From: Sphingomonas sp. 28-63-12
Lineage (GTDB): Bacteria; Pseudomonadota; Alphaproteobacteria; Sphingomonadales; Sphingomonadaceae
Direction: 5' to 3'
DNA: 64,000 nucleotides
NCBI GenBank assembly: GCA_002281535.1
Contig: NCGD01000005.1
Coordinates: forward strand, 166,781 to 230,780
Shown here in pieces: positions 35,242-42,058 of this stretch. The notes under the pieces are model-generated. The model was not told the DNA's origin and searched no databases. It saw only the letters and a program-made list of their open reading frames with translations. The translations under genes were made by a program, and so were the position numbers. Within the stretch, counting starts at the first letter, position 1. Every line of letters begins with the position of its first letter.

Positions 35242-35862
35242 TCAGCCTTGGTCAGCGCGCGAAATACCGGCGCCGTCGAGGTTCTGGGCGGCAAATTCCC
35301 AGTTGAGGATCTTGCCCGTTACCGCTTCCAGATATCCAGGCCGTGCGTTGCGATAATCGATATAATATGCGTGTTCCCACACATCGATCGTCAGCAATGG
35401 TTTCATGCCGTCATAGACCACCGGCGTATCGGCGTCGTGCAGCGACGTCACCTTTAGTTTGCCGCCATCGAGGACCAGCCAGCCCCAGCCGCTGGCAAAA
35501 TGGTTGGTCGATTCGGCGACCAACTGCTTTACCAGTTCCTCGGTCGTACCGAATTCACTCGCGATCATGTCAGCCAGCTTGCCAGTTGGCGCTGCATAGT
35601 TTGGCGTCAGCGAATGCCAGAAAAAGGTATGATTCCAGATCTGCGCCGAATTGTTGAACAGGCCTTTTTCGCCTTTGTCCTTGGCGTGCTTGATGACCTC
35701 CGAAAGTTTCGCATTTTCCAGCCCATGCGCCACCAGCATGCCGTTAGTCTTGTCGACATAGGCCTTGTGATGCTTGCCGTGATGGAAATCGAACGTCTCG
35801 GCCGACATAACGGGGGCAAGCGCGTCCTTGGCATAGGGTAGTGCGGGCAGTTCGAAAGCCAT
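35242..35862 (-). CDS. sodB: Fe/Mn superoxide dismutase
   Basis: SOD converts superoxide to hydrogen peroxide and oxygen. The 206-residue protein has the four metal ligands His27 (DFHHGKHH), His78 (NHTFFW), Asp160 and His164 (DVWEHAYYIDY). The start at 35862 is favoured by a GGAGA ribosome binding site; an open extension upstream is not conserved. The active-site spacing resembles the iron type, but metal choice cannot be assigned firmly from sequence. Confidence 0.96.
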   Translation of the reverse strand: MAFELPALPYAKDALAPVMSAETFDFHHGKHHKAYVDKTNGMLVAHGLENAKLSEVIKHAKDKGEKGLFNNSAQIWNHTFFWHSLTPNYAAPTGKLADMIASEFGTTEELVKQLVAESTNHFASGWGWLVLDGGKLKVTSLHDADTPVVYDGMKPLLTIDVWEHAYYIDYRNARPGYLEAVTGKILNWEFAAQNLDGAGISRADQG

Positions 35863-35923
35863 CGGATAGTCTCCTGTGATGCTGTGCGCACCGGTTGTGC
35901 GCTTCTTTGGGGAACGCTGATAC

Positions 35924-35934
35924 GTCCCAATTGG
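35924..35934. promoter_or_regulatory. GTCCCAATTGG motif, copy 1
   Basis: The 11-base string GTCCCAATTGG occurs here, in the spacer between pspF and sodB, and again at 37049-37059 on the other side of pspF. The core CCAATTGG is palindromic. It may be a shared protein-binding site or chance. Confidence 0.25.
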
Positions 35935-35974
35935 GTCCGCAACGTCCAATGCGCAACCGATTCGTCTAGACAAT

Positions 35975-37012
35975 TTACCCCGGCAGCAGGTCATGCCGGC
36001 GCAAGGCGTGGCGAAGCTGATCATAACTAAGCCCCAGCCCTTCCGCCGTGGCACGCTGGTTGAAGCGGTGCTCAGCGAGCGCCCGCGCCAGCAGATCGCG
36101 TTCGAAACGCGAAACCTGCGACTTGAAATCCGAAGGGCCGTCCTCATCGCAAACCGCAAGCGGTTCGTCGGCATGCTGGTCCACGGGTGCCGCTGCCATC
36201 GGCGGACCGGGAACCGGGCGCGGCCCGCCAGGTGTCGGCGCATAGGGAGACACGAACGGATCAAACTGGATCTCGTCGATCGGACCGCTGCGCTCCCAGC
36301 GATACACTGCTCGCCCGACCACGTTGCGGAGCTCGCGGACATTGCCGGGCCATGCATAATCGATCAGGGCATCCATCGCCGCCGGACTGAAGCCCGGCCA
36401 GTCGGCCCACCCCATTTCAGAGGCCATGCGCCGCCCGAAATGCTCGGCCAGCACCAGCACGTCGCCGACGCGCGCGCGCAGCGGCGGCAACGTCACCACC
36501 TCGAAGGACAGGCGGTCGAGCAGATCGGCGCGGAACTGATGCCGATCGACCTTGTCGGGGAGGTGCTCGTTGGTTGCAGCGACAATGCGGACATCGACCC
36601 GGATCGGGCGCGACGAGCCAATTCGGGTCACCTCGCCATATTCGACGGCACGCAGGAGGCGGTCCTGCGCCGCCATTGACAGCGAGCCGAGCTCGTCGAG
36701 AAAAAGGGTGCCGCCATGCGCCTCTTCGAAGCGCCCTGCCCGCGCCTTGGTCGCACCGGTAAAGGCCCCGGCTTCATGCCCGAACAATTCGGCCTCGATC
36801 AATGTTTCCGGCAACGCGGCGCAGTTCATGATTACCAGTGGCTGGTCCCAGCGCGGGCTCAACCGGTGCAAGCGCTCGGCGACAAGTTCCTTGCCGGTGC
36901 CGCGCTCGCCAATGACGAGGACAGGTCGATCGAGTGCGGCGGCACGGCTGGCACGCTCCAGGACGTCCAGAAACACGCCTGACTGGCCGATGACCTGGGT
37001 TGTGCGTTCCAT
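35975..37012 (-). CDS. pspF: Sigma-54-dependent phage shock activator PspF
   Basis: PspF is a bacterial enhancer-binding protein that activates sigma-54 RNA polymerase at psp promoters and is inhibited by PspA. The 345-residue protein has no receiver domain. It has Walker A GERGTGKE, the sigma-54 contact loop GAFTGA, the Walker B region LFLDEL, and a C-terminal Fis-type helix-turn-helix (NQRATAEGLGLSYDQLRHAL). The start at 37012 (MERTTQVIGQSG) removes a non-conserved N-terminal extension. It is divergent from the psp operon. Confidence 0.93.
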   Translation of the reverse strand: MERTTQVIGQSGVFLDVLERASRAAALDRPVLVIGERGTGKELVAERLHRLSPRWDQPLVIMNCAALPETLIEAELFGHEAGAFTGATKARAGRFEEAHGGTLFLDELGSLSMAAQDRLLRAVEYGEVTRIGSSRPIRVDVRIVAATNEHLPDKVDRHQFRADLLDRLSFEVVTLPPLRARVGDVLVLAEHFGRRMASEMGWADWPGFSPAAMDALIDYAWPGNVRELRNVVGRAVYRWERSGPIDEIQFDPFVSPYAPTPGGPRPVPGPPMAAAPVDQHADEPLAVCDEDGPSDFKSQVSRFERDLLARALAEHRFNQRATAEGLGLSYDQLRHALRRHDLLPG

Positions 37013-37048
37013 GGCAAAGACTTGGCGTAAAATCCCAAACCTTGGCAA

Positions 37049-37059
37049 GTCCCAATTGG
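37049..37059. promoter_or_regulatory. GTCCCAATTGG motif, copy 2 (possible PspF enhancer)
   Basis: This copy lies 53 bases before the sigma-54 promoter element and just upstream of pspF, roughly where PspF enhancer sites are expected. See the copy at 35924-35934. Confidence 0.3.
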
Positions 37060-37111
37060 CAATGATGGACAGCCTAGGTTCAGAAATGACGCAAATCAGC
37101 CGTTTTTGAAA

Positions 37112-37128
37112 TTGGCACGCTTCCTGCT
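37112..37128 (+). promoter_or_regulatory. Sigma-54 promoter of the psp operon
   Basis: TTGGCACGCTTCCTGCT matches the sigma-54 consensus (TTGGCACG-N4-TTGCT), with the invariant GG and GC exactly 10 bases apart. It lies between pspF and the psp genes, pointing to the right, with the first gene starting about 70 bases downstream. Confidence 0.85.
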
Positions 37129-37200
37129 TAGCTTGCTGCATCTGCCACACGGGCAGCACGAAACACAGTTTTCGCCACACAAGGCTCAGGAAGAAACGCC

Positions 37201-37359
37201 ATGAACATCGGTTACCAAGCAACCAGCGCCGTCCGCACGATCACCGCGATCACCTTTGCATTGCTGTTCAGCGCGACCTGCGTGATGGGCGCGATTGCGC
37301 CGGCCGCGTTGCAGTCCGCGCAGACCGCTGGTCTGGTCAACGAGGCCCCCGTCGCCTGA
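37201..37359 (+). CDS. 52-residue membrane protein, first gene of the psp operon
   Basis: A short frame, beginning MNIGYQATSAVRTITAITFA, with one hydrophobic segment (about residues 13-32) and a polar tail ending NEAPVA. The AGGAAG ribosome binding site and position directly after the sigma-54 promoter argue that it is translated and induced by envelope stress. I do not recognise a family. It precedes pspA by about 100 bases with a hairpin between. Confidence 0.7.
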   Translation: MNIGYQATSAVRTITAITFALLFSATCVMGAIAPAALQSAQTAGLVNEAPVA

Positions 37360-37380
37360 ACCAAACAGGTGACGCCCCTG

Positions 37381-37420
37381 GCCGGGGTGCCGCGCCCCCC
37401 GCAGCGCCCCGGCCCTTTCT
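37381..37420 (+). terminator. Hairpin between the 52-residue gene and pspA
   Basis: GCCGGGGTGC (37381-37390) pairs with GCGCCCCGGC (37404-37413), followed by CCTTTCTTC. It may attenuate transcription or set relative mRNA levels between the first small gene and pspABC. Confidence 0.45.
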
Positions 37421-37460
37421 TCGCGCTATTGATCTTCCAGTAACAGTCAGGAGTTCCCCG

Positions 37461-38129
37461 ATGGGCATTTTTTCGCGAACCCGAGACATCATCGCCGCCA
37501 ACGTCACCGACTTGCTCGACAAGGCGGAAGATCCGGCCAAGATGATCCGGATGATCATCCTGGAAATGGAGGAAACGCTCGTCGAGGTGCGCGCGTCGGC
37601 TGCCCGGACGATCGCTGATCAAAAGGAAATGCGCCGGCATATCGCCAAGCTGGAAAAGCTGCAGGACAGCTGGACGGAGAAGGCAGAGCTGGCGCTGTCC
37701 AAGGATCGCGAAGATCTGGCCAAGGCCGCTCTGGTCGAACGTCAGAAGGCTGTCGACATGGCCGATCAGCTGGGCGCCGAGATCGGTGTGCTCGACGATA
37801 CGCTGCGCAGCGCCGAAGAGGATATCACCAAGCTACAGAACAAGCTGCGTGAAGCCCGCACCCGGCAGAACTCGATCACGACGCGGCTCGAATCTGCGCA
37901 TAACCGGGTGAAGATGCGCGAGGCTTATGCCGGCCCCAAGGTGCAGGACGCGTTTTCGCGGTTCGAGATTATGGAGCGCCGTGTCGATTTCGCCGAGGGC
38001 CGCGCCGATGCGCTCAGCCTGGGCGCACCGCCCAAGACACTCGAAGAGGAAATCGCCGAGCTGCGGTCCAGCGAGAAGGTCGATGCCGATCTCGCCGCGC
38101 TGAAGGCGCGGATCGGCAAGGCGAACTGA
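37461..38129 (+). CDS. pspA: Phage shock protein A
   Basis: PspA (IM30 family) binds and stabilises stressed inner membrane and inhibits PspF. The 222-residue protein is mostly alpha-helical coiled coil with the typical start GIFSRTRDIIAANVTDLLDKAEDP and DPAKMIRMII. It has a good AGGAG site and lies directly before pspB. The length is standard. Confidence 0.97.
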   Translation: MGIFSRTRDIIAANVTDLLDKAEDPAKMIRMIILEMEETLVEVRASAARTIADQKEMRRHIAKLEKLQDSWTEKAELALSKDREDLAKAALVERQKAVDMADQLGAEIGVLDDTLRSAEEDITKLQNKLREARTRQNSITTRLESAHNRVKMREAYAGPKVQDAFSRFEIMERRVDFAEGRADALSLGAPPKTLEEEIAELRSSEKVDADLAALKARIGKAN

Positions 38130-38130
38130 T

Positions 38131-38403
38131 ATGAGCGAAGTTTTAATTGTCGCCATCGTCATCGGCATCCTGTTCATCGGTTTGCCCTGGCTGACCTTTC
38201 ACTATGTCACGCAATGGAAAAGAACGGCGAGCCTGACAGGCGAGGACGAAAAGCTCCTCGACGAGCTTCACTACACAGCCCGTCGTCTTGATGACCGGCT
38301 TAACACGATCGAGCGCATCATCGCCGCCGATCACCCCGAGTGGAAACTGGGCAGCAGCGTCGTGCCCGAAGCCCTCGATTACGATATCAGCAGGAGGAAT
38401 TGA
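38131..38403 (+). CDS. pspB: Phage shock protein B
   Basis: PspB is a small inner-membrane protein that with PspC relieves PspA inhibition. The 90-residue product has an N-terminal membrane helix (VLIVAIVIGILFIGLPWLTF) and a cytosolic coiled coil ending ARRLDDRLNTIERIIAADHPEW, the family signature. It starts one base after the pspA stop. Confidence 0.93.
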   Translation: MSEVLIVAIVIGILFIGLPWLTFHYVTQWKRTASLTGEDEKLLDELHYTARRLDDRLNTIERIIAADHPEWKLGSSVVPEALDYDISRRN

Positions 38404-38404
38404 G

Positions 38405-38785
38405 ATGAGCGCGAGCCGCACCAAATTCTATCTCGATAAGCAGAACGCCAAATGGTTGGGCGTCTGCGCCGGGATCGCCGATTACACCGGCGTTGAGGTC
38501 ATCTGGGTTCGCGTTGGCGCGGTGATTTTCACCCTCGCCGGTGGCTTCCCCTGGACGCTGATCGCCTATTGGCTGGTTGCCTGGATGGCGAGCCCCAAGC
38601 CGAACGGCCTGTACGAAACGGTCGAGGACCAGAAATTCTGGCAGGGCGTCCGCTCCAACCCGGCGCGCACCACCCGTGACGTTCGATCCAAGTTTCGCGA
38701 TATCGATCGCCGGCTCGCCGACATCGAAACCGCCTATACGAGCCGCAACACGCGCCTCGCCGACGAGATTGACAGCCTGCGCTGA
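38405..38785 (+). CDS. pspC: Phage shock protein C
   Basis: PspC is a membrane sensor with an N-terminal PspC domain (KQNAKWLGVCAGIADYTGVEV and AGGFPWTLIAYWLVAWMA). The 126-residue protein ends in an amphipathic helix, FRDIDRRLADIETAYTS then ADEIDSLR. The start at 38405 has a strong AGGAGGAATTG site. Its last residues resemble the C-termini of the small proteins encoded immediately downstream. Confidence 0.95.
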   Translation: MSASRTKFYLDKQNAKWLGVCAGIADYTGVEVIWVRVGAVIFTLAGGFPWTLIAYWLVAWMASPKPNGLYETVEDQKFWQGVRSNPARTTRDVRSKFRDIDRRLADIETAYTSRNTRLADEIDSLR

Positions 38786-38811
38786 CGCGCCGGCCACGGG
38801 GAGTAACGACG

Positions 38812-39102
38812 ATGAATTGGGGTGGACCAAGCTTTGTAATCGCGATCATCGCGATCTCGACGGCCGGCTGGGTAATCAACAACTGGATCCGCGCACGGCA
38901 CGGATATCCGTTGGAAAATGAGTGGAAGGGCATTTCTGCCAAGGGCGATCCGGATGCCGATCGAAAGATCGACCTGCTGAGTTCTGAGAATGATCGGCTG
39001 CACGGTCAGATCAGCCGGCTGGAAGAGCGGATCGCCGTACTCGAACGGATCGCTACCGATCCCGCGGACCGCGTTGCCCGTGATATTGATGCGCTGCGCT
39101 AG
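38812..39102 (+). CDS. Small PspB-like membrane/coiled-coil protein 1
   Basis: The 96-residue protein has one N-terminal membrane helix (FVIAIIAISTAGWVI), the motif WIRARHGYPLE, then a heptad coiled coil DRLHGQISRLEERIAVLERI and the tail ARDIDALR. The coiled coil matches PspB and the tail matches PspC of the same operon. Start ATG follows GGGGAGTAACGACG. First of six tandem related genes; function is unknown but a role in envelope stress is likely from context. Confidence 0.85.
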   Translation: MNWGGPSFVIAIIAISTAGWVINNWIRARHGYPLENEWKGISAKGDPDADRKIDLLSSENDRLHGQISRLEERIAVLERIATDPADRVARDIDALR

Positions 39103-39129
39103 ACGCGCCGCTCGCTCAGGGAGTTGAAG

Positions 39130-39420
39130 ATGAACTGGGGTATTTTGATCCCGATCGCGGCGGTGACCGTCGGGCCGATCTGCTGGGCCTTCACCACCTG
39201 GGTTCGCGCCCGCCACGGCTATCCGTTGGAGAATCGCAAGGGTGGCATGGCGGCCGGCACTGGCGCCGCCGAGATCGAGCGACAAAACCAGCTGCTGATC
39301 GCCGAAAATGATCAGCTCCACGGCAAGATGGCTCGGCTCGAAGAGCGGCTCTCGGTGCTCGAACGTATTGCAACCGATCCCGCCGAGCGCACCGCCCGCG
39401 AAATCGATGCGCTCCGCTAG
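39130..39420 (+). CDS. Small PspB-like membrane/coiled-coil protein 2
   Basis: A 96-residue paralogue of the preceding protein: membrane helix ILIPIAAVTVGPICWAF, WVRARHGYPLEN, then MARLEERLSVLERIATD and tail REIDALR. The ATG at 39130 has a GGGAG site 6 bases upstream; a TTG at 39124 is unlikely. The gene is 27 bases after its neighbour, so they form one operon. Confidence 0.85.
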   Translation: MNWGILIPIAAVTVGPICWAFTTWVRARHGYPLENRKGGMAAGTGAAEIERQNQLLIAENDQLHGKMARLEERLSVLERIATDPAERTAREIDALR

Positions 39421-39432
39421 GGAGAAATAGTG

Positions 39433-39762
39433 ATGAATAGTGCCAATTTAATCGGGCTGTTTGGTGCGCTCGGGCCAGCAGTCGCTGCAGTTGGTGTCGC
39501 CGGGATGATCGGTTGGGTGCTCACGACCTGGATGCGCATCCGCCACGGCTATCCGCTCGATGGCAGCTGGGGCCAGGCGATCTATCCCAAGACCGATCAG
39601 GAATCGATCGAACGGATCAAGCTGCTAAGCCAGGAAAATGCGCAACTGCGCGCCGAGCTCGGTTCGATCAAGGATCGCCTCGCTAATGTCGAACGAATCG
39701 TCACCGATGGCGCACACAGCCTCGATCGCGAGATTGAACAACTGCGCGCCCGGACAAATTAA
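39433..39762 (+). CDS. Small PspB-like membrane/coiled-coil protein 3
   Basis: A 109-residue member with a membrane segment LFGALGPAVAAVGVAGMIGW, the shared WMRIRHGYPLDG motif, and the coiled coil AELGSIKDRLANVERIVTDG ending REIEQLRARTN. It has diverged more than the first two copies in the linker. A GGAGA site is 7 bases before the ATG. Confidence 0.83.
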   Translation: MNSANLIGLFGALGPAVAAVGVAGMIGWVLTTWMRIRHGYPLDGSWGQAIYPKTDQESIERIKLLSQENAQLRAELGSIKDRLANVERIVTDGAHSLDREIEQLRARTN

Positions 39763-39773
39763 GGGAACCGTTG

Positions 39774-40046
39774 ATGGCAAATGATGTCCTGCTCGTGATC
39801 CCGATCCTCGGCATCTGTGTCGGCATGGTCGCCGTGATCGGCAACCAGATCGTCAAGCCCTGGCTCGCGCACCGCGAGAAGCGGATGGAACTGGAGGCCC
39901 GGATAGTTGCTGAACGCGCCGCGCAATATGCCGCCAATACTGGCCGGCTGGAAGAGCGGGTCCGGGTGCTAGAGCGCATTGTCACTGATCGCGGGATCGA
40001 CGTAGCCGACCAAATCGAACAGCTGCGCGATGTGCCGCTGAACTAG
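39774..40046 (+). CDS. Small PspB-like membrane/coiled-coil protein 4
   Basis: A 90-residue protein: N-terminal membrane helix VLLVIPILGICVGMVAVIG, a basic linker (WLAHREKRMELEARIV) without the RHGYPL motif, and the coiled coil GRLEERVRVLERIVTDRG with tail DQIEQLR. It preserves the array's shared C-terminal signature, but the linker resembles PspB more. Confidence 0.83.
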   Translation: MANDVLLVIPILGICVGMVAVIGNQIVKPWLAHREKRMELEARIVAERAAQYAANTGRLEERVRVLERIVTDRGIDVADQIEQLRDVPLN

Positions 40047-40073
40047 AACAATACCCTAAAGGGAGTAATTTCA

Positions 40074-40316
40074 ATGAGTTTCTGGACAGCTGCCGTTTTG
40101 ATTACGATCATCGTCATGGGCACCCGCGTGATGCGCGCCCGGTATGAAGCGCAGGGCGCCAGCCCGTCGCTTGCCACTGATCCCGATGCGCGCCGCCTGC
40201 GCGATGAAGTTCAGGCCCTGAAGGAACGGATCGCAGTGCTCGAACGGCTCGCGACCGATGACAACAATGCCGCCCGCCTCGATCGCGAGATCGAGAAGCT
40301 GCGCGACAATCGCTAG
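40074..40316 (+). CDS. Small PspB-like membrane/coiled-coil protein 5
   Basis: An 80-residue protein: short membrane helix WTAAVLITIIVMGTRVM, linker RARYEAQGAS, then coiled coil EVQALKERIAVLERLATDD and tail LDREIEKLR. GGGAG lies 9 bases before the ATG. Close in length to typical PspB proteins. Confidence 0.83.
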   Translation: MSFWTAAVLITIIVMGTRVMRARYEAQGASPSLATDPDARRLRDEVQALKERIAVLERLATDDNNAARLDREIEKLRDNR

Positions 40317-40327
40317 GAGCATCCGAC

Positions 40328-40573
40328 ATGATGGACCCCACACTTTATGTGACGCTTGCTGGTACGACCCTGGCCGGGCTGGCCATGATTACCCTGGCGG
40401 GGCTCGCCGGCTGGCGGGGCTGGCTGACCCTTAAGCAGCAGGAACTGATCCGAACCCATCCCGAGCCAATGCCGGCGATGACTGGCCCTAGCGCCAGCGC
40501 CCGTATCGAGATCGCCGACCTGAAAGAGCGTATCCGCAAGCTCGAAGCCATTGCCGCCGGGGTGGACCTCTAG
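40328..40573 (+). CDS. Small PspB-like membrane/coiled-coil protein 6
   Basis: An 81-residue protein, the last and most divergent of the array: hydrophobic helix LAGTTLAGLAMITLAGLAGW, LTLKQQELIR linker and the short helix IEIADLKERIRKLEAIAAG, which lacks the tail seen in the others. It ends 25 bases before the sufE-like gene. Confidence 0.78.
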   Translation: MMDPTLYVTLAGTTLAGLAMITLAGLAGWRGWLTLKQQELIRTHPEPMPAMTGPSASARIEIADLKERIRKLEAIAAGVDL

Positions 40574-40598
40574 GGTCCATCCCGCTAGCGGGGCTGGC

Positions 40599-41009
40599 AT
40601 GACCAGCCTGACCGATATTCACGACGAATATGATTTTCTCGACGCCGATGATCGATACCGCCTGCTGATCGATCTCGGCCGCGCACTCGAGCCGATGCCC
40701 GATGCGCTGAAGGGGGACGCGACCCTGGTCAGGGGCTGTTCGGCCTCGGTCTGGGTCTATCCCACCCGCCTTGAAAACGGCGCGCTCCATTTTTTGGCGG
40801 ACAGCAACGCCGCCATCACCAAGGGGATCATCGCACTGGTGCTGATGACGGTACAGGATTTGCCGCCGTCGGCGATCACCATGATCGACATTGAAGCGTT
40901 GCTGGCGCCGTTCGATCTGAAGAACCAGCTGAGTTCGAACCGCACCCAGGGCATCCCCAATATGATCGCGCTGATCCGCGAGACGGCCGCGCGCTACGCG
41001 GGCGGCTGA
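40599..41009 (+). CDS. sufE: SufE family sulfur acceptor
   Basis: SufE accepts persulfide sulfur from a SufS-type cysteine desulfurase. The 136-residue protein contains LVRGCSASVWV with the acceptor Cys, and the C-terminal block NRTQGIPNMIALIRETAARY. It could be transcribed together with the psp array, but its function is iron-sulfur assembly, so the adjacency may be incidental. Two cysteine desulfurases are encoded at 59-61 kb. Confidence 0.92.
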   Translation: MTSLTDIHDEYDFLDADDRYRLLIDLGRALEPMPDALKGDATLVRGCSASVWVYPTRLENGALHFLADSNAAITKGIIALVLMTVQDLPPSAITMIDIEALLAPFDLKNQLSSNRTQGIPNMIALIRETAARYAGG

Positions 41010-41311
41010 GCGGCGCCAAGCCCAAGGCTGTCGATCAGCGCGGGAACATGAGCGCCTGCCGGCACGAGACGCCAGTTTCCCGGCTCGCGGGCATCGACCA
41101 GCGTAACCGCGCCACGGGGGCAAACGCCCAGGCACTTCACCTCGACAATGCCGATCGACGCCTTGCGAAAGCGTTTGATCCCCAGCTGGCGGCGCAGCGC
41201 CTTGGCGAGCGATTGGTTGCCCTTCTTGCCAAAGCCGCCATCGAGCCGCTTTGAGCATTTGGCGCATACCAATATCGCGGTTTGCCACTCAGCCTTGATC
41301 AGCGCCTTCAC
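40994..41311 (-). CDS. (2Fe-2S) ferredoxin-like protein with thioredoxin fold
   Basis: The 105-residue protein has cysteines in LVCAKCSKR and in VKCLGVCPRGA, the four-cysteine pattern of thioredoxin-like [2Fe-2S] ferredoxins, with a basic middle (GFGKKGNQSLAKALRRQL). Function is unclear; electron transfer is likely. Its 3' end overlaps sufE by 16 bases and its start overlaps the DnaJ-like gene by ATGA. Confidence 0.82.
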   Translation of the reverse strand: MKALIKAEWQTAILVCAKCSKRLDGGFGKKGNQSLAKALRRQLGIKRFRKASIGIVEVKCLGVCPRGAVTLVDAREPGNWRLVPAGAHVPALIDSLGLGAAQPPA

Positions 41312-41844
41312 TCAGGCCGCCACAGCCGGTTCTCTTCGGCGACGCGCAACACGTCATAGGCGGCCTGGATCGCCTGAAAGCGGGCGGCGGCATCCTTGTC
41401 GCCAGGGCGGACATCGGGGTGATTGGCCTTGGCCATGCGCCGCCACGCAACGCGCACCGCATCGAAATCGGCATCGGGTTCGAGCTCGAACAAGTCGAGC
41501 GCGCGCATCTCGTCGCGTGACCGCGAACCGTCTCCCGGCCCAGCCCAGCTATTGTGGCGCGATTCGGTGTAGCCGGCGGTATCGCGATTCTCCTCGGCCT
41601 CGCGGGCGGCCGCCTCCTCAGCGGTCAGGCCTTCGAAATAATTCCAGCCGCGGTTATATTCGCCGGCATGGACCTGGCAGAAATACCAGCGTTCCGGGCT
41701 GTTGGGTGATTTGGGCGCGGGGCAATTGCCGGCTTCGGTACAGCCATGGCGATCGCATAGCCGCACCTGCGTTGCCTCACGGCCGCTGCCATAGCCGCGC
41801 CAGCGCGGGAAACCCCAGTCTACGGATCGTGTGCTGCGTGCCAT
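41308..41844 (-). CDS. DnaJ-domain protein
   Basis: The J domain is at the C-terminus: DAVRVAWRRMAKANHPDVRP with the HPD motif, then FQAIQAAYDVLR. The N-terminal 110 residues contain cysteines and the motif WYFCQVHAGEYNRGWNYFEGL, a pattern seen in a family of alphaproteobacterial DnaJ-like proteins. It probably stimulates DnaK. The start is uncertain; the ATG at 41844 avoids a three-residue extension. Confidence 0.87.
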   Translation of the reverse strand: MARSTRSVDWGFPRWRGYGSGREATQVRLCDRHGCTEAGNCPAPKSPNSPERWYFCQVHAGEYNRGWNYFEGLTAEEAAAREAEENRDTAGYTESRHNSWAGPGDGSRSRDEMRALDLFELEPDADFDAVRVAWRRMAKANHPDVRPGDKDAAARFQAIQAAYDVLRVAEENRLWRPE

Positions 41845-42058
41845 GCGGATCACTTAGGCAAGATTGGATCGAATTGCCATGCGGCGCTGACAATCGATCA
41901 GCAAAATTGCCGCCGACCCCCGTCAGTGCCAGAGACCCGGTTGCCGCACTGCAGCAATTATTTGAAACATTTTCAGGGGTTCCGGGGGGGGGCTAACCTC
42001 CCCATAGCACTCAGGCCGGACGAAATGTCAGTCCCCCGTCACGCAACCGGAGTCCTTG

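Noticed and set aside
35863-36357. Long N-terminal extension of the superoxide dismutase
   Set aside because: The extension overlaps pspF in another frame and lacks SOD similarity; a GGAGA site supports the shorter form.
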